6,119 bases of DNA, taken from NCBI GenBank assembly GCA_903896775.1, contig CAITZE010000480.1, positions 1 through 6,119 of the forward strand, in the 5' to 3' direction. The translations under genes and the position numbers were made by a program. A model generated the notes under the pieces. The model saw nothing but the letters and a program-made list of their open reading frames with translations, was not told the DNA's origin and did no database searches. Source of the stretch: an uncultured bacterium (GTDB lineage: Bacteria > Pseudomonadota > Alphaproteobacteria > Rhodospirillales > Rhodospirillaceae). Shown here piece by piece: positions 5,493-6,119 of the stretch (its first letter is position 1; each line of letters opens with the position of its first letter).

Positions 5493-6119
5493 ATGACCAT
5501 TCAATCTAATTGTATCTCCAGCCGTCTTGCCTTTACCGGCAGCTGCGATTTCATCAAGACCGCGCGCGCGCGCGTCGATGCACACTTTGGCGACGGCAAA
5601 CGCCGCGACGATCCGCGCCTTCAGCGAAAAGCGCTGATCATCGCTTTGTGGTTTGCGGCCTCTTACATCCTGATCCTGACAACCGAGACCGGTTGGATCC
5701 AAGCCTTGTTGTGCGTCTCCTACGCCATGGCCGCCGCGGCCATGGGCTTTAATATTTTCCACGACTCTATCCACGGCTCTTTCTCCGCCAGCCCCCGTCT
5801 CAATGCGATCATCAGCCGCGCGAGCTGCAGTGTGCTCGGCACCGGCAGGTATTTCTGGCGGTATAAGCACAATGTGCTGCATCACCGTTTCACCAATATT
5901 TTCGAGTGGGATGACGATATCGAAACGCGCGGCAGCCTGCGCATGAGCCCGCGTCAGCCGTGGGAGCCGAAGTTCAAGAACCAGCATCGGTGGTTCTATC
6001 TCCTGTACTGCATGACGACGATTGAATGGATATTCATTAAAGACTTCGTGCAGTATTTTTCGCTGCGCATAAACCCTTACCAGACTATTCCAGCCCTATC
6101 TCGCAATGAGAAGGTGGAG
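5493..6119 (+). CDS. Membrane fatty-acid desaturase (acyl-lipid/acyl-CoA type), N-terminal part, truncated by window edge
   Basis: The frame stays open from ATG 5493 to the last base (209 residues), so the 3' end lies outside. It belongs to the membrane di-iron fatty-acid desaturases (COG3239-like, the group that includes front-end and linoleoyl-type enzymes). These insert a double bond into acyl chains at the inner membrane using O2 and an electron donor. Visible features are hydrophobic segments at about 48-64 and 67-90, histidine box 1 HDSIH (H90, H94) and box 2 HNVLHH (H126, H130, H131). The typical continuation EWDDDIETRGSLRMSPRQPW follows. The third histidine box would come after the window. 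There is no N-terminal cytochrome b5 domain. GTG 5487 is an alternative in-frame start; the only Shine-Dalgarno-like stretch is a G run at 5477-5483. The position of the new double bond cannot be predicted. The upstream palindromes suggest regulated expression. Confidence 0.9.
   Translation, partial: MTIQSNCISSRLAFTGSCDFIKTARARVDAHFGDGKRRDDPRLQRKALIIALWFAASYILILTTETGWIQALLCVSYAMAAAAMGFNIFHDSIHGSFSASPRLNAIISRASCSVLGTGRYFWRYKHNVLHHRFTNIFEWDDDIETRGSLRMSPRQPWEPKFKNQHRWFYLLYCMTTIEWIFIKDFVQYFSLRINPYQTIPALSRNEKVE

Noticed and set aside
5394..5987. A 197-residue minus-strand open frame
   Set aside because: It is antisense to the desaturase, which carries two canonical histidine boxes on the plus strand.

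Overview
The window looks like chromosomal DNA of a moderately GC-rich Gram-negative bacterium, most likely an alphaproteobacterium. This is inferred from codon usage, Sec signal peptides and the protein families present; no rRNA or other taxonomic marker is in the window, so the assignment is tentative. I see no tRNA or rRNA gene, CRISPR array, insertion sequence or integrase.

Layout, left to right. (1) The C-terminal part of a spermidine-synthase-like protein runs off the left edge. (2) A short intergenic region carries a possible sigma70-type promoter with a 15-bp perfect palindrome inside its spacer. It precedes a small secreted-protein gene that is readable only across a +1 frameshift. 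(3) A DTW-domain gene (tRNA acp3U-type modification enzyme) converges on and overlaps a minus-strand gene for an exported TPR protein. (4) Divergent from the TPR gene is a DUF3095 gene whose product has class III nucleotide-cyclase-like motifs. (5) A small periplasmic cupin follows. Two bases after its stop lies the tail-to-tail stop of a minus-strand GIN-domain (DUF2807) beta-solenoid protein. (6) The GIN gene has no recognisable start or signal peptide. It abuts, head to head and with no intergenic DNA, a plus-strand fragment that begins in the middle of a response-regulator receiver domain and continues into an HPt domain. (7) A 169-bp intergenic region with nested inverted repeats precedes a membrane fatty-acid desaturase that runs off the right edge.

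The genes do not form one obvious pathway. They read as separate housekeeping and envelope functions: polyamine-like methyltransferase fold, tRNA modification, exported TPR, cupin and GIN proteins, phosphorelay signalling and lipid desaturation. Most neighbouring pairs are convergent or divergent, so few operons are likely.

The most notable observation is the junction near 4742-4757, where two genes are both truncated at their 5' ends and fused head to head. It marks either a real deletion or inversion, or an assembly misjoin. Other points worth a look are the palindromic region before the desaturase, the frameshifted small secreted protein, and the conserved cyclase-like metal-binding aspartates in the DUF3095 protein. 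I do not see a convincing new multi-gene system.
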